NCBI GenBank assembly: GCA_026397595.1
Contig: JAPLUO010000365.1
Location: 1 to 33,381 of the forward strand
DNA from: Caldifarciminota bacterium
GTDB taxonomy: Bacteria > Hydrothermota > Tepidihabitantia > Tepidihabitantales > Tepidihabitantaceae
Length of the DNA: 33,381 nucleotides
Direction of reading: 5' to 3'
Position numbers and translations under genes: made by a program. Below are positions 7,885 through 15,687 of this stretch, one piece after another; the stretch's first letter is position 1; each line of letters starts with the position of its first letter. Under the pieces are notes generated by a model. That model made no database searches. It saw only the letters and a list, made by a program, of their open reading frames with translations, and was not told the DNA's origin.

Positions 7885-9265
7885 GGTAGCACCGGCCGGA
7901 GCCGGGCGACCTTCAGATCTCGCGGGGCCAGGGAAAGCGGGGACAGTCCCCAAAGCGGTGCAGTCCCCGTTTTCCCTGCCCAATCGGGAACTGCTTGAGC
8001 GGCTGGGCCAGATTGCCTCGCACCTCGGCACGCGGTCGTTCCTTGTCGGCGGCCCGGTGCGCGACCTGCTGCTTGGTTTGCCCAGCCCGGACTTGGACGT
8101 TGCCGTCGAGGACCGCTCGCGGGAATTCGGCGCCGACGTCGCGAAGGAACTCGGCGGCCGGTTCGTGTTCCACGCCCGCTTCCTTTCCGGCTCCGTCCAA
8201 CTCCTCCCTCCTCCATCCTCTCTCCTCCCTCCTCACCTCGACATCACCCAGACGCGCGCCGAAACCTATGAGCGGCCGGCCGTGCTGCCGGCAGTCAGGC
8301 CCGCCAGCATTGTCGGTGACCTCGGCCGCCGCGACTTCACCATCAACTCAATGGCCCTGGAGCTCACGCCCGACTCGTTCGGCGCGTTCATCGACCCCTT
8401 TGACGGCCGGGCCGACGTTGAGCAACGCCGCGTGCGGGTGCTTCACGCCCGCAGCTTCATAGACGACCCGACTCGTATCTTCCGCTGCATCCGTTTCGCC
8501 ACGCGGCTCGGGTTCAAGGTCGAGCGTCAGACACTTGATCTGATACGTTCGGCAATCAAGCAGCGCATGCCCGCGTTCCTCACCCCGGAACGGGTTCTCT
8601 ACGAACTCCGGCTCATCTGTGCGGAACCGCTGGTGCTGCCGATAGTCAAGACGCTCATTCGCGAGCGGGTGCTGGAAGCGGCGTGGCGTTGGACCCCGCC
8701 GCGCGGGTTTCTGAGTGGGATGACAAAGCTAGTACGCCAAGCGAAATCCCTGGGGATAGTCCAAGGAGCAGACCCTGGGGACAGTCCACTTCGGGACAGT
8801 CCCCGGACAGTCCCTGGATTTCGCCCGGCGGAACTGCTCTTCATCTACTGGCTGAGCGTGCTGCCCGTGACAGATCGATTCCCCATCCGCAAGGAAGAGC
8901 GTGAAGCGGCCGAGGCCGTTGCAGCAGCGGCGAGGCTCAAGGATAGGCTCAAGCGCAAGCACAAGCTCAAGCCGAGCGGAGTCTACCAAGCGTTACGTGA
9001 CCAGCCTGAGGCCGCTCTGATGATACTCGCGGCTCTCGAACCTCGGCCGGCAGCCCGGCACATCAAGACCTTTCTCGATGAACTGCGCCACGTATCTATC
9101 AGCGTGACCGGCGCGGACCTGCGCGCGGCCGGGCTGAAGCCGGGCCCGGCGTACCGGGAGATTCTGGACAAGTTGCTTTTCGCGCGGCTCGACGGTAAAA
9201 TCCGCACCGTGACCGAAGAGCACGAGTTATTGCACCGCCTTGCCGCGCGCCGGAAGGACATCTGA
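7874..9265 (+). CDS. cca: CCA-adding enzyme / poly(A) polymerase family nucleotidyltransferase, with repeat insertions
   Basis: A class II tRNA nucleotidyltransferase-type protein that would add or repair the CCA end of tRNA in the cytoplasm. Visible motifs: GGPVRDLLLG (from residue 59), the metal-binding DLD pair at Asp73/Asp75, then DLGRRDFTINSMAL, a basic FIDDPTRIFRCIRFATRLGF segment and PERVLYEL. At 463 aa it carries three extra in-frame stretches made of repeat DNA: the N-terminal ~35 residues (palindrome hairpin 7931-7976), a Leu/Pro loop (8201-8237, beside the expected catalytic-domain strand) and about 28 residues near the middle (8741-8824). The true start is uncertain: ATG 7874 lies in repeat DNA without a clear Shine-Dalgarno, and GTG 7958 is in frame. 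A CCA versus poly(A) role cannot be told from sequence alone. Confidence 0.85.
   Translation: MTKSVAPAGAGRPSDLAGPGKAGTVPKAVQSPFSLPNRELLERLGQIASHLGTRSFLVGGPVRDLLLGLPSPDLDVAVEDRSREFGADVAKELGGRFVFHARFLSGSVQLLPPPSSLLPPHLDITQTRAETYERPAVLPAVRPASIVGDLGRRDFTINSMALELTPDSFGAFIDPFDGRADVEQRRVRVLHARSFIDDPTRIFRCIRFATRLGFKVERQTLDLIRSAIKQRMPAFLTPERVLYELRLICAEPLVLPIVKTLIRERVLEAAWRWTPPRGFLSGMTKLVRQAKSLGIVQGADPGDSPLRDSPRTVPGFRPAELLFIYWLSVLPVTDRFPIRKEEREAAEAVAAAARLKDRLKRKHKLKPSGVYQALRDQPEAALMILAALEPRPAARHIKTFLDELRHVSISVTGADLRAAGLKPGPAYREILDKLLFARLDGKIRTVTEEHELLHRLAARRKDI
7931..7976. repeat. Palindromic hairpin element with GGGGACAGTCCCC core, in frame in cca
   Basis: Arms GGGAAAGCGGGGAC (7931-7944) and GTCCCCGTTTTCCC (7963-7976) pair at 13 of 14 positions. 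Inside sits the palindrome GGGGACAGTCCCC (7939-7951). It is translated as the N-terminal extension of the CCA-type enzyme. Confidence 0.8.
8201..8237. repeat. CTCCTCC-type pyrimidine repeat inside cca
   Basis: A C/T-only stretch of degenerate CTCCTCCCTC copies, broken by a single A within the run, is translated as a Leu/Pro/Ser loop (LLPPPSSLLPP) before the conserved HLDITQTRAETY segment. The reading frame is kept. Confidence 0.75.
8741..8824. repeat. Larger palindromic repeat cluster inside cca
   Basis: Perfect outer arms GCGAAATCC (8741-8749) and GGATTTCGC (8816-8824) enclose four degenerate GGGGACAGTCC-like units, one of them GGGACAGTCCCC (8793-8804). The whole element is read in frame as about 28 residues rich in Asp, Ser and Pro. 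Confidence 0.78.
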
Positions 9266-9891
9266 TGTTTGACTTCCAGAGCATACTCCTCTCCGCCCCC
9301 GCGATTCTCTTCGGCCTGACCATCCACGAATTCAGCCACGGCTACGTTGCCTGGCGACTCGGCGACCCGACCGCGAAGATGATGGGCCGGTTGACTCTGA
9401 ACCCGCTCAAGCATCTCGACCCGATAGGCACCATCGCGCTTTTCATCTTCCGCTTCGGCTGGGCCAAACCGGTCCCGATTGACCCGCGCAACTTCCGTCA
9501 CCCGACCCGGGACATGGCCATCTCCTCGCTGGCCGGCCCGGCCGCGAATCTACTCACCGCGATCGTCGCCGGTCTAATCTTGCGCCTGCTCGACGTGTTC
9601 CATGTCGGTGGCTTTGCCTTAATGCTCACTTACTACTTCGTCCTGTTCAACCTGATTCTCTGCTTCTTTAACCTGATACCGATACCGCCGCTCGACGGTT
9701 CGCGTCTGCTCTATCACCTGCTGCCGCCGAACCTCGCCGCCGGCTACGCCCGCCTCGAACGCTACGGGTTCATCATCCTTATCGGCGTCATCTTCCTGGG
9801 CCAGTTGACCGGCATCTCGGTTATCGGCCTCTACATAACCCCGCTGCTCAGGGTGTTCGGCTGGCTTCTGACCGGCCACCCTATGGCGTAG
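9265..9891 (+). CDS. Site-2-protease family (M50) intramembrane metalloprotease
   Basis: A 208-aa polytopic membrane protein. Zinc-binding HEFSH has His21, Glu22 and His25 in the first membrane segment. The second conserved motif, NLIPIPPLDGSR, has its metal-ligand Asp at about 144. Between them is LAGPAANLL, typical of the short M50 subfamily without a PDZ domain, so length and topology fit the family. It would cleave membrane-embedded substrates; the substrate is unknown. The ATG overlaps the TGA of the preceding gene by one base, indicating translational coupling in the operon. Confidence 0.9.
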   Translation: MFDFQSILLSAPAILFGLTIHEFSHGYVAWRLGDPTAKMMGRLTLNPLKHLDPIGTIALFIFRFGWAKPVPIDPRNFRHPTRDMAISSLAGPAANLLTAIVAGLILRLLDVFHVGGFALMLTYYFVLFNLILCFFNLIPIPPLDGSRLLYHLLPPNLAAGYARLERYGFIILIGVIFLGQLTGISVIGLYITPLLRVFGWLLTGHPMA

Positions 9892-9892
9892 C

Positions 9893-12532
9893 ATGGCATC
9901 GAAGAGCTCCAAAGCAGGCTCCAAGTCCGGCCGCTCGGGCCGAATCGCGCTGGTCATCGCGGTCAGCATCGTCATTCTCTTCTCCTTTGCAGCCCTCTTT
10001 TTCCACTACTTCGTCAACCGGCCTCCAAGCACCAACTACTGCGGCCCGCTCGGATACTGGCTTGCGCGCGGGCTCGACAAGGTGTTTGGCTGGTTCAGCC
10101 TGCTCGGGCCGATCCTGCTGGCCATGCTCGGCGTCCTCTACGTGCGGCGCGGCAAGGCCTGGCGTCCTTTCACCGGCGGGTTGGTATGGCTTTTCGGCCT
10201 GTACACGCTGGCCGGGCTGCTCTCCTACCAGTTGCACCTCGGCGGCAACCTGACCGGCATCGTCGGCCGTTGGTTTGCCGACGGGCTTGCGCTTGGGCTG
10301 GGATTCGGAGCCTACGCGATCGCCGCGCTTGCCGCACCATGGGGCGTGAACCTGCTCCGGAAGCGGCCTGTGGCGAAGGACCTGACCCAGACCGGGTTCA
10401 TCGTGCTGCTGGGCCTGTATCTTGACCTGTTCCTCGCCTATTTCGCCGGGCGCTGGTCTTTGCTCGGACCGCCGCCGAGGTCAACGATGTACCCACTTGG
10501 CGGCAGAGCGGGCCTGGGAATAGTCCACGGCTTTGAGAAGCTCATCGGCCCGGCCGGGACTCTAATCTTCCTGATTGGCACGTTCCTCATAATACTGGCG
10601 CTGTTCACCAGGCTGCGCGTGCCGGAACTGGGCTGGCTGCGCAAGCTCGCGTCCAGCTTGTTCGCACAGTTCAAGCACGAGCCGCAAGCCGCAAGCGTCA
10701 AGCCCCAGGCCACGAGCTCAAGCACAAGCTTCCCGCCTCAGGCTACGGGCTCGACACTCGGCGGTCCGCAAAAGGCTGTTGTCTCTGAGTCTCAGACGAA
10801 ATCTGTGGAATCTGCGGAATCTGCGGATGAAAATCGGAAAACGGAAATCCCTCGTGAGCCGGTGCCGCTGAAGCGACACCCGGCCGTGAAGTTCGACTCT
10901 AGTGAGTTCCAGAAGCAGTTCCTCGACCAGCTCGACTCGCCGGGCGAGAACGACCGCGTGTTCAAGGACCGGAAGGAGTCCGAGGCCGAAGCCGTGGTGC
11001 TGATTGATAAGCTGAAGCAGTTCGGCATCGAAGGCCGGATATCGGACATTCAATCCGGCCCGATGATTACGCGGTTCGAGATGGAACCCGCGCCCGGGGT
11101 CAAGATTCAGTCCATTTCCAGCCGGCAGGACGACATCTCGCTTGCCCTCGCCGCCGAACGCATCCGGATACTCGCACCCATCCCCGGCAAGAACGCGGTC
11201 GGCATCGAAGTACCGAACAAGGACCGCCGCACCGTCTATCTCCGTGAGGTGCTGACCAGCGAGCCGTTCCGCGCCGAGAAGCCGCCGCTCGGGTTCGCCC
11301 TCGGCACGACCATCACCGGCGAACCTTACAGCGCGGACCTACGCACGATGCCGCACATCCTCATCGCCGGCACCACCGGCTCGGGCAAGTCGGTCTGCAT
11401 CAACTCGCTCATCGCGTCAATCATCTACCGGTCCTCGCGCCGCGACGTCCGCTTCCTGACGATTGACCCGAAGCAGCTTGAGCTGCCGGTCTACAACCCG
11501 ATTCCGCACCTGCTCGGCATGACGACGATTGATCCGGACAAGGCGGTGCGGGAGCTCGGCCGAATCGTAGACATCATGGAAGCGCGGTACGGCGAGTTCG
11601 CCAACATCGGGGTGCGCGACATCGTCGGGTACAACGAGCGGGCCGAGCAGGAAGGCTTCGAACGCAAGCCCTACATCGTCGTCATCATCGACGAGCTGGC
11701 CGACCTGATGCTCCGCGCCCCGAACGAGATTGAAATGCGCATCACCCGCCTGGCCCAGATGTCACGCGCGGTCGGCATCCACCTGGTGCTCGCTACCCAG
11801 CGGCCGTCGGTCGACGTCATCACCGGGCTCATCAAGGCGAATTTCCCCTGCCGCACCGCGTTCCAGGTCGCATCCAAGACCGACTCGCGCACGATTCTCG
11901 ACATGAACGGCGCCGAGTCGCTGCTCGGCAAGGGCGACATGCTTTTCCTGCCCCCGGGCAAGGGCGAGCCGACCCGGCTCCACGGTTCGTTCGTATCGGA
12001 CCGGGCGGCCAAGCGTATCGTCGACCTCTGGGCGCGGACTTACCTGACCGAGCTCCTGACCGGCCTCGTCGAGAACCCGGCCGAAAGCGCTCGTAAGATG
12101 GTCGAGAGCGACGTCGTGGACGTACTCTACGACAAGGAGAAGTCCGGGGTCCGCCGCAAGCTCGATGACCTGCGCACGATTCTGCCCGAGGAAGTTGTTG
12201 ACAACCTGATGGCGCGCAAATACTATGACACACTCCCGGAGGAGAGCCCGCACGTGCTGGCCGAACGAACCCGGGCACAGGTTGAGGACCGGGAGCGGGA
12301 TGAGAAGTTCGCCGAGGCCGCGCAAATTGTGGTGCGGCACAGGGAGGCATCAGTTTCAATGTTGCAGCGAAGACTAGACATCGGCTGGGCGCGCGCCGGC
12401 CGCATAATCGACCAGCTCGAGCAGGTCGGCATCGTCGGCCCGTACGTCGGTTCGAAGTCCCGCAAAGTGCTGGTGGACAACGAAGCCAACCTGCAGAAGA
12501 TGCTTGAAGGTCAGAAAGCGCAGCCGACATGA
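9893..12532 (+). CDS. ftsK: DNA translocase FtsK/SpoIIIE
   Basis: An 879-aa septal DNA pump. A basic N-terminus precedes several hydrophobic segments between about residues 20 and 240, then a low-complexity linker (about 262-340), the alpha/beta motor and the C-terminal winged-helix gamma domain (about 805-870, SVSMLQRRLDIGWARAGRII). Walker A is GTTGSGKS at 493-500 and Walker B is VVIIDELADL with Asp600-Glu601. The linker contains repeat-derived text: a PQAAS/KPQATS part from AAGCC-type repeats (10681-10753) and an ESAESAD part from AATCTGCGG repeats (10799-10827). It starts two bases after the M50 stop with no separate promoter. The gamma domain implies recognition of polar DNA motifs, as is known for this family. 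Confidence 0.95.
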   Translation: MASKSSKAGSKSGRSGRIALVIAVSIVILFSFAALFFHYFVNRPPSTNYCGPLGYWLARGLDKVFGWFSLLGPILLAMLGVLYVRRGKAWRPFTGGLVWLFGLYTLAGLLSYQLHLGGNLTGIVGRWFADGLALGLGFGAYAIAALAAPWGVNLLRKRPVAKDLTQTGFIVLLGLYLDLFLAYFAGRWSLLGPPPRSTMYPLGGRAGLGIVHGFEKLIGPAGTLIFLIGTFLIILALFTRLRVPELGWLRKLASSLFAQFKHEPQAASVKPQATSSSTSFPPQATGSTLGGPQKAVVSESQTKSVESAESADENRKTEIPREPVPLKRHPAVKFDSSEFQKQFLDQLDSPGENDRVFKDRKESEAEAVVLIDKLKQFGIEGRISDIQSGPMITRFEMEPAPGVKIQSISSRQDDISLALAAERIRILAPIPGKNAVGIEVPNKDRRTVYLREVLTSEPFRAEKPPLGFALGTTITGEPYSADLRTMPHILIAGTTGSGKSVCINSLIASIIYRSSRRDVRFLTIDPKQLELPVYNPIPHLLGMTTIDPDKAVRELGRIVDIMEARYGEFANIGVRDIVGYNERAEQEGFERKPYIVVIIDELADLMLRAPNEIEMRITRLAQMSRAVGIHLVLATQRPSVDVITGLIKANFPCRTAFQVASKTDSRTILDMNGAESLLGKGDMLFLPPGKGEPTRLHGSFVSDRAAKRIVDLWARTYLTELLTGLVENPAESARKMVESDVVDVLYDKEKSGVRRKLDDLRTILPEEVVDNLMARKYYDTLPEESPHVLAERTRAQVEDRERDEKFAEAAQIVVRHREASVSMLQRRLDIGWARAGRIIDQLEQVGIVGPYVGSKSRKVLVDNEANLQKMLEGQKAQPT
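10681..10753. repeat. AAGCC/CAAGC-type short repeat in the FtsK linker
   Basis: Imperfect copies of CCGCAAG and CAAGC are translated as Gln/Ala/Ser/Pro-rich linker sequence; the frame is kept. Same family as 2963-2992 and 4110-4145 in opposite orientation. Confidence 0.65.
10799..10827. repeat. AATCTGYGG repeat in the FtsK linker
   Basis: Three tandem copies of the 9-mer AATCTGTGG/AATCTGCGG, translated as Glu-Ser-Ala repeats. The same 9-mer forms the spacer repeat at 14339-14369 upstream of the ROK gene. Confidence 0.75.
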
Positions 12533-13191
12533 TTGATCGCAGAATCGTCACCCTCTGGGTGAACCAGATTGCCGACATCATCCCCTGCCGAACGTATGAA
12601 GAAGTCATGCGCTTCATCAAATCCAAGCCCGAAGGCAAGCTCGTTGCCCCCAAACCAGAGTTCAACATCGAGGACCACTGGTTCAGTATCCGGCGCCACA
12701 ACGATTCCGTGACCAACGATGACGAACTGGAGATCTATATCGGCAACCGCGAATCCGGCGACGAATACATGGGCTACGACCGGATTGACCCGCGCTGGCA
12801 TGACGTCGAAGGCCGGGACATGAAACGCTGGGAGCTGAACCGCGCGTACATGCACCCGAAGTACCGGGGTCAGAACTACTCACTCTTCATGGCGGAGATG
12901 GTGATGGCGCTCGCCCGCAAGAATCACGCCAAGTCGGTCGTCGCTTACCCACGCCACGTCGCGATGCTCGTCACCCTGCTGAACTTCGGCTACCGTACGA
13001 TGGAGGGCAATTATGACGCCACGCTCCATCGCATTCTGAAGCAAGGCAAGCGCTGGTACGGCAACAACACCTCCCAGCGCCGCCTCTACTACGCCCAGGA
13101 GTTTCGGCCCTTCATCCAGGACGGCAGTTTCATAATGGAGAAGTCCGTCGCCGGGCCGGGCCTCTGGGACTACCTGATGGAGAGAGTGTAG
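12529..13191 (+). CDS. GNAT-like protein of unknown substrate
   Basis: A 220-aa soluble protein, last gene of the operon; its ATG overlaps the ftsK TGA (ATGA). The middle part looks like a GNAT acyltransferase core: a strand ending ELNRAYMHPKYRGQNYS, where YRGQNYS resembles the acetyl-CoA pyrophosphate-binding loop, then a helix, then SVVAYPRHVAMLVTLLNFGYRTMEG, the usual last-strand text (NFGY). The N-terminal ~60 residues and the C-terminal Tyr/Arg-rich stretch are not recognised. I infer an N-acyltransferase fold; no substrate can be named. The downstream hairpin (13224-13253) may end the operon. Confidence 0.7.
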   Translation: MIDRRIVTLWVNQIADIIPCRTYEEVMRFIKSKPEGKLVAPKPEFNIEDHWFSIRRHNDSVTNDDELEIYIGNRESGDEYMGYDRIDPRWHDVEGRDMKRWELNRAYMHPKYRGQNYSLFMAEMVMALARKNHAKSVVAYPRHVAMLVTLLNFGYRTMEGNYDATLHRILKQGKRWYGNNTSQRRLYYAQEFRPFIQDGSFIMEKSVAGPGLWDYLMERV

Positions 13192-13223
13192 CGCGAGAAC
13201 GCGCGCATCACGCCCGACGCTTC

Positions 13224-13253
13224 ACGCTTGACGCCCAAATCCGCGTCAGGCGT
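13224..13253. terminator. Stem-loop between convergent genes
   Basis: ACGCTTGACGC (13224-13234) pairs with GCGTCAGGCGT (13243-13253) over 11 bp with one G-T wobble and an 8-nt loop. It lies between the GNAT-like gene and the ROK gene stop, so it could serve both directions. The arm resembles that of the hairpin at 28513-28555. Confidence 0.55.
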
Positions 13254-13260
13254 CTTGCGT

Positions 13261-14340
13261 CTAGCATGGCGCGTCCAGCGTCCTCAGACGGCTCGCCCCG
13301 ATAATCCCGGCGTCAACCCCGAGTTCGGAAAAGACGATGCCCAACTTCCGGCCGACGGTGTCCCCAGGGTGTGCTCCCCATGTTTGCGTCCGGCGGAACA
13401 CCGACTGGCGCACTGCCTTAAGCAGGGGCCGCCCGACGCGGCTGACCCCGCCGCCGATGACAATCCGCTCCGGGTCGAGCACCTCAACGGCATTGGCTAG
13501 CGCGGTGCCGAGGTAATCGCCGACCTCCTCAACCAGGGCCAGGGCCAGCCGGTCTCCGGCCCGCGCGGCCCGGCCGACTTCCCGCATCGTAATCCGCGCC
13601 GCGTCGCCTTTGGCGAACTCCAGCATCCGGCTCGGGCCCGCGGCCTTGATCCCGGGGAAGAGCGAAGTCTGGTTCTTGTGGTCCTTGAGCCGCTTCAGTT
13701 GCGCCCGCACGCGCTTCCGCGCCCGGTCCTCGACGTAACGGGTCCCGACGTAGCGTTCGACGCAACCGTTGTGGCCGCAGAGGCAGGGCAACCCGTCCGC
13801 GAAGATGGCGGTGTGGCCGATTTCCCCAGCCGCGTCATTCGCGCCGGTGAGCAGCCGGCCGTTTGCGATTATCCCGCCGCCGACGCCGGTGCCGAGTGTC
13901 ACGCAAAGCAGGTGTCGGCAGCCCCGGCCCGCGCCGTGCAGCCACTCGCCCAACGCCACCGCGTTCGCGTCGTTGGCGCAGAACACCGGCAGGCCGGTGA
14001 GCCGCTGAAGTATCTGCTTGACCGGCGTGCCGTTCCAGCCCGGCAGGTTCGGTGGCACGCGCACGATGCCGGCCACGTGGTCAACCAGACCCGCAATCCC
14101 GATGCCGACCGACGCGACCCGCCGCCGCTTGCGCAGGTCGGCAATCGCCGCACCGGCACGCTCAAGCGCCTGTGTCGGCCCGGCCCCGGCATGGGTCAAG
14201 AGAATCCGGCGGGCCTTGACCCGGCCCGCGCCGTCGACCAGCCCGATTTTCATGTTGGTGCCGCCGAGGTCGATGCCGATGTCGAACCCCGAACCCCGAG
14301 AAGGAGTCCGCAGATTCCTCAGATTCCGGCCCGGAGCCAT
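13261..14340 (-). CDS. ROK-family sugar kinase (glucokinase type)
   Basis: A cytoplasmic ATP-dependent sugar kinase of 359 aa. N-terminal phosphate-binding DLGGTN starts at Asp24. The sugar-binding ND of CANDANAVALGEW, TLGTGVGGGII, GEIGH with His176, and a ROK zinc motif C186-x-C188-G-x-x-G-C193-x-E are all present, and the C-terminal GGGVS nucleotide-binding segment is intact. Glucokinase activity is the commonest role of this family, but N-acetyl sugars are also possible. The residues before the core (NLRNLRTPSRGSG) are encoded by the AATCTG repeat (14310-14328), there is no Shine-Dalgarno, and the true start is unsure. It follows the GlmU-like gene on the same strand. Confidence 0.9.
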   Translation of the reverse strand: MAPGRNLRNLRTPSRGSGFDIGIDLGGTNMKIGLVDGAGRVKARRILLTHAGAGPTQALERAGAAIADLRKRRRVASVGIGIAGLVDHVAGIVRVPPNLPGWNGTPVKQILQRLTGLPVFCANDANAVALGEWLHGAGRGCRHLLCVTLGTGVGGGIIANGRLLTGANDAAGEIGHTAIFADGLPCLCGHNGCVERYVGTRYVEDRARKRVRAQLKRLKDHKNQTSLFPGIKAAGPSRMLEFAKGDAARITMREVGRAARAGDRLALALVEEVGDYLGTALANAVEVLDPERIVIGGGVSRVGRPLLKAVRQSVFRRTQTWGAHPGDTVGRKLGIVFSELGVDAGIIGASRLRTLDAPC

Positions 14341-14369
14341 CTGTGTAATCTGCGTAATCTGTGGATTCC
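14310..14369. repeat. AATCTG-type repeats spanning the ROK start
   Basis: Two blocks of the 9-mer (A)ATCTGNGTA/GGA: 14310-14328 inside the first codons of the ROK gene and 14339-14369 just upstream. The start codon lies between the blocks. Confidence 0.75.
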
Positions 14370-14382
14370 CGAATCGGGGCTC

Positions 14383-15603
14383 TTATGTCGGCCTTTGGGC
14401 GCTCGCGGCATACAGCGCCCGAAGCGCCCGCTCGTACGCAGGGCTCAGCGTCACTCCGCGCCGAGCCATTACCTTGCTGGCGCTTGAGAGAACGTGGCCG
14501 AACGGCCACCGCGTCTTGCTGCCCCAAGCGAACGCAGGTATCTCTTTCGGCGAGAGCCCCGGCTCGAACCAGTTGGCGAATGTGCCGATTCGCGTGCCGG
14601 TGTTGATGAGTGAACCGATTGCCGTCTTGACGTGGTCGCCGATGAAGCAACCGACCTTTAGCCGGCCCGTGTCAATCGTCTTCCCCTGCCAGGACACCTG
14701 TACCGGCTGGTAGGCGTTCTTCAAATCCGAGTTGGTCGAGAGCGCGCCGAGGTTCACCCACTCGCCGACAAAGGCATGGCCGATGAAGCCCTCGTGGTGC
14801 TTGTTCGCGTAACCCTGGAACAGGCTCGCCTCGACCTCGCCGCCGATCCGGCACTGCGGCCCGAAGCTACATCCCGGCCGTACCTTCGCGCCGTCAATCA
14901 CGGTGCCCGGCCCGACGTAGCACGGACCTTCGACAAAGCTGCCCGGCCTCACGACCACGTCCCGGTCAAGGAACACCGGCCCGGTTTCGGTACTGACTAC
15001 CGTTCCCGGCCAGACTCGGCTGCCCTGCTCCATGTGCAGCTTCTTCCGGTCGCCCACGACCACGGCCCCGCGCTCAATCCTACCCGTCCTCGTTCCTCTT
15101 CCGTACTTCTGACTTCTAGCTTCTAGCTTCTGACTTCTGACTTCGACTTCCTTCAGAAGCTCTCCCTCGTTGTACTCAACAATGTCCCACGGCCAGGTCA
15201 CCACCCGCGCCTTCACCTCATGCTCGGGAAGGTCGAACGACAGCGAACGGACAGAGCCGAGTCTCTGCGCGGCATTGGTCTTGAGTCTGAACCCGACGAC
15301 CGTGCCGTCATGGATGAGCAACGCCTCATCTCCCGTGACCGGCACAGCCTCATCCAGAATCGCCTGGGCAGAAACGAACAGGCAGTCCGAGTCGACCCGC
15401 TCGTTGACGGCGCATCGCGGATGAGCCTCGGCAGTCAGTTCCTGCAGTTCGTCGCGCACCCAGAACGCGAACTGCTCACTCGGGTAGCTGAGCAGTAGCT
15501 TCTCAGCGAGGGTGAACCGTCCGCAGCGCAGGTCAAATGCCGGCCGCAGGTCGCAGAGCGGCGACAGCCGGTCAAGGCCGTCCCCTTCGTAGATGCAAAT
15601 CAC
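14383..15603 (-). CDS. GlmU-like sugar nucleotidyltransferase with left-handed beta-helix
   Basis: A 406-aa protein of the GlmU-like NTP_transf_4 type. Residues about 1-150 match the N-terminal domain found in Bacteroidetes-type homologues (CIYEGDG..LSPLCDLRPAFDLRCG, then FTLAEK). Residues about 195-360 are hexapeptide repeats of a left-handed parallel beta-helix (VVRPGSFVEGPCYVGPGTVIDGAKV). It probably makes or modifies a nucleotide-activated sugar; the exact reaction is unknown. The linker holds an in-frame CTTCTGA repeat (EVRSQKLEARSQK). The start is GTG at 15603 without a Shine-Dalgarno; a TTGACT/TATCCT promoter places the transcript start on the start codon itself. It heads a two-gene operon with the ROK kinase, consistent with a sugar activation role. 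Confidence 0.82.
   Translation of the reverse strand: MICIYEGDGLDRLSPLCDLRPAFDLRCGRFTLAEKLLLSYPSEQFAFWVRDELQELTAEAHPRCAVNERVDSDCLFVSAQAILDEAVPVTGDEALLIHDGTVVGFRLKTNAAQRLGSVRSLSFDLPEHEVKARVVTWPWDIVEYNEGELLKEVEVRSQKLEARSQKYGRGTRTGRIERGAVVVGDRKKLHMEQGSRVWPGTVVSTETGPVFLDRDVVVRPGSFVEGPCYVGPGTVIDGAKVRPGCSFGPQCRIGGEVEASLFQGYANKHHEGFIGHAFVGEWVNLGALSTNSDLKNAYQPVQVSWQGKTIDTGRLKVGCFIGDHVKTAIGSLINTGTRIGTFANWFEPGLSPKEIPAFAWGSKTRWPFGHVLSSASKVMARRGVTLSPAYERALRALYAASAQRPT
15104..15150. repeat. CTTCTGA/CTTCTAG heptamer repeat inside the GlmU-like gene
   Basis: About six degenerate 7-mers in tandem, read in frame as the linker between the N-terminal domain and the beta-helix. Confidence 0.8.
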
Positions 15604-15609
15604 GAGTCT

Positions 15610-15637
15610 AGGATATTCCCGGCCTGCCCCAAGTCAA
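15610..15637 (-). promoter_or_regulatory. Promoter of the GlmU-like gene, leaderless spacing
   Basis: Reverse-strand TTGACT (15632-15637), 16 bp, TATCCT (15610-15615), then six bases to the GTG at 15603. The expected +1 coincides with the start codon. Confidence 0.65.
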
Positions 15638-15650
15638 GGCCGGTTCTTCA

Positions 15651-15680
15651 GGTGACTGTCCCCGCATGGGGACTGTCCCC
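15651..15680. repeat. Paired palindrome element in a spacer
   Basis: GGTGACTGTCCCC (15651-15663), a 4-nt GCAT, and GGGGACTGTCCCC (15668-15680); unit spacing 17 bp. It is in the spacer between the GlmU-like promoter and the asparaginase-type gene stop. Confidence 0.85.
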
Positions 15681-15687
15681 AAGACTG

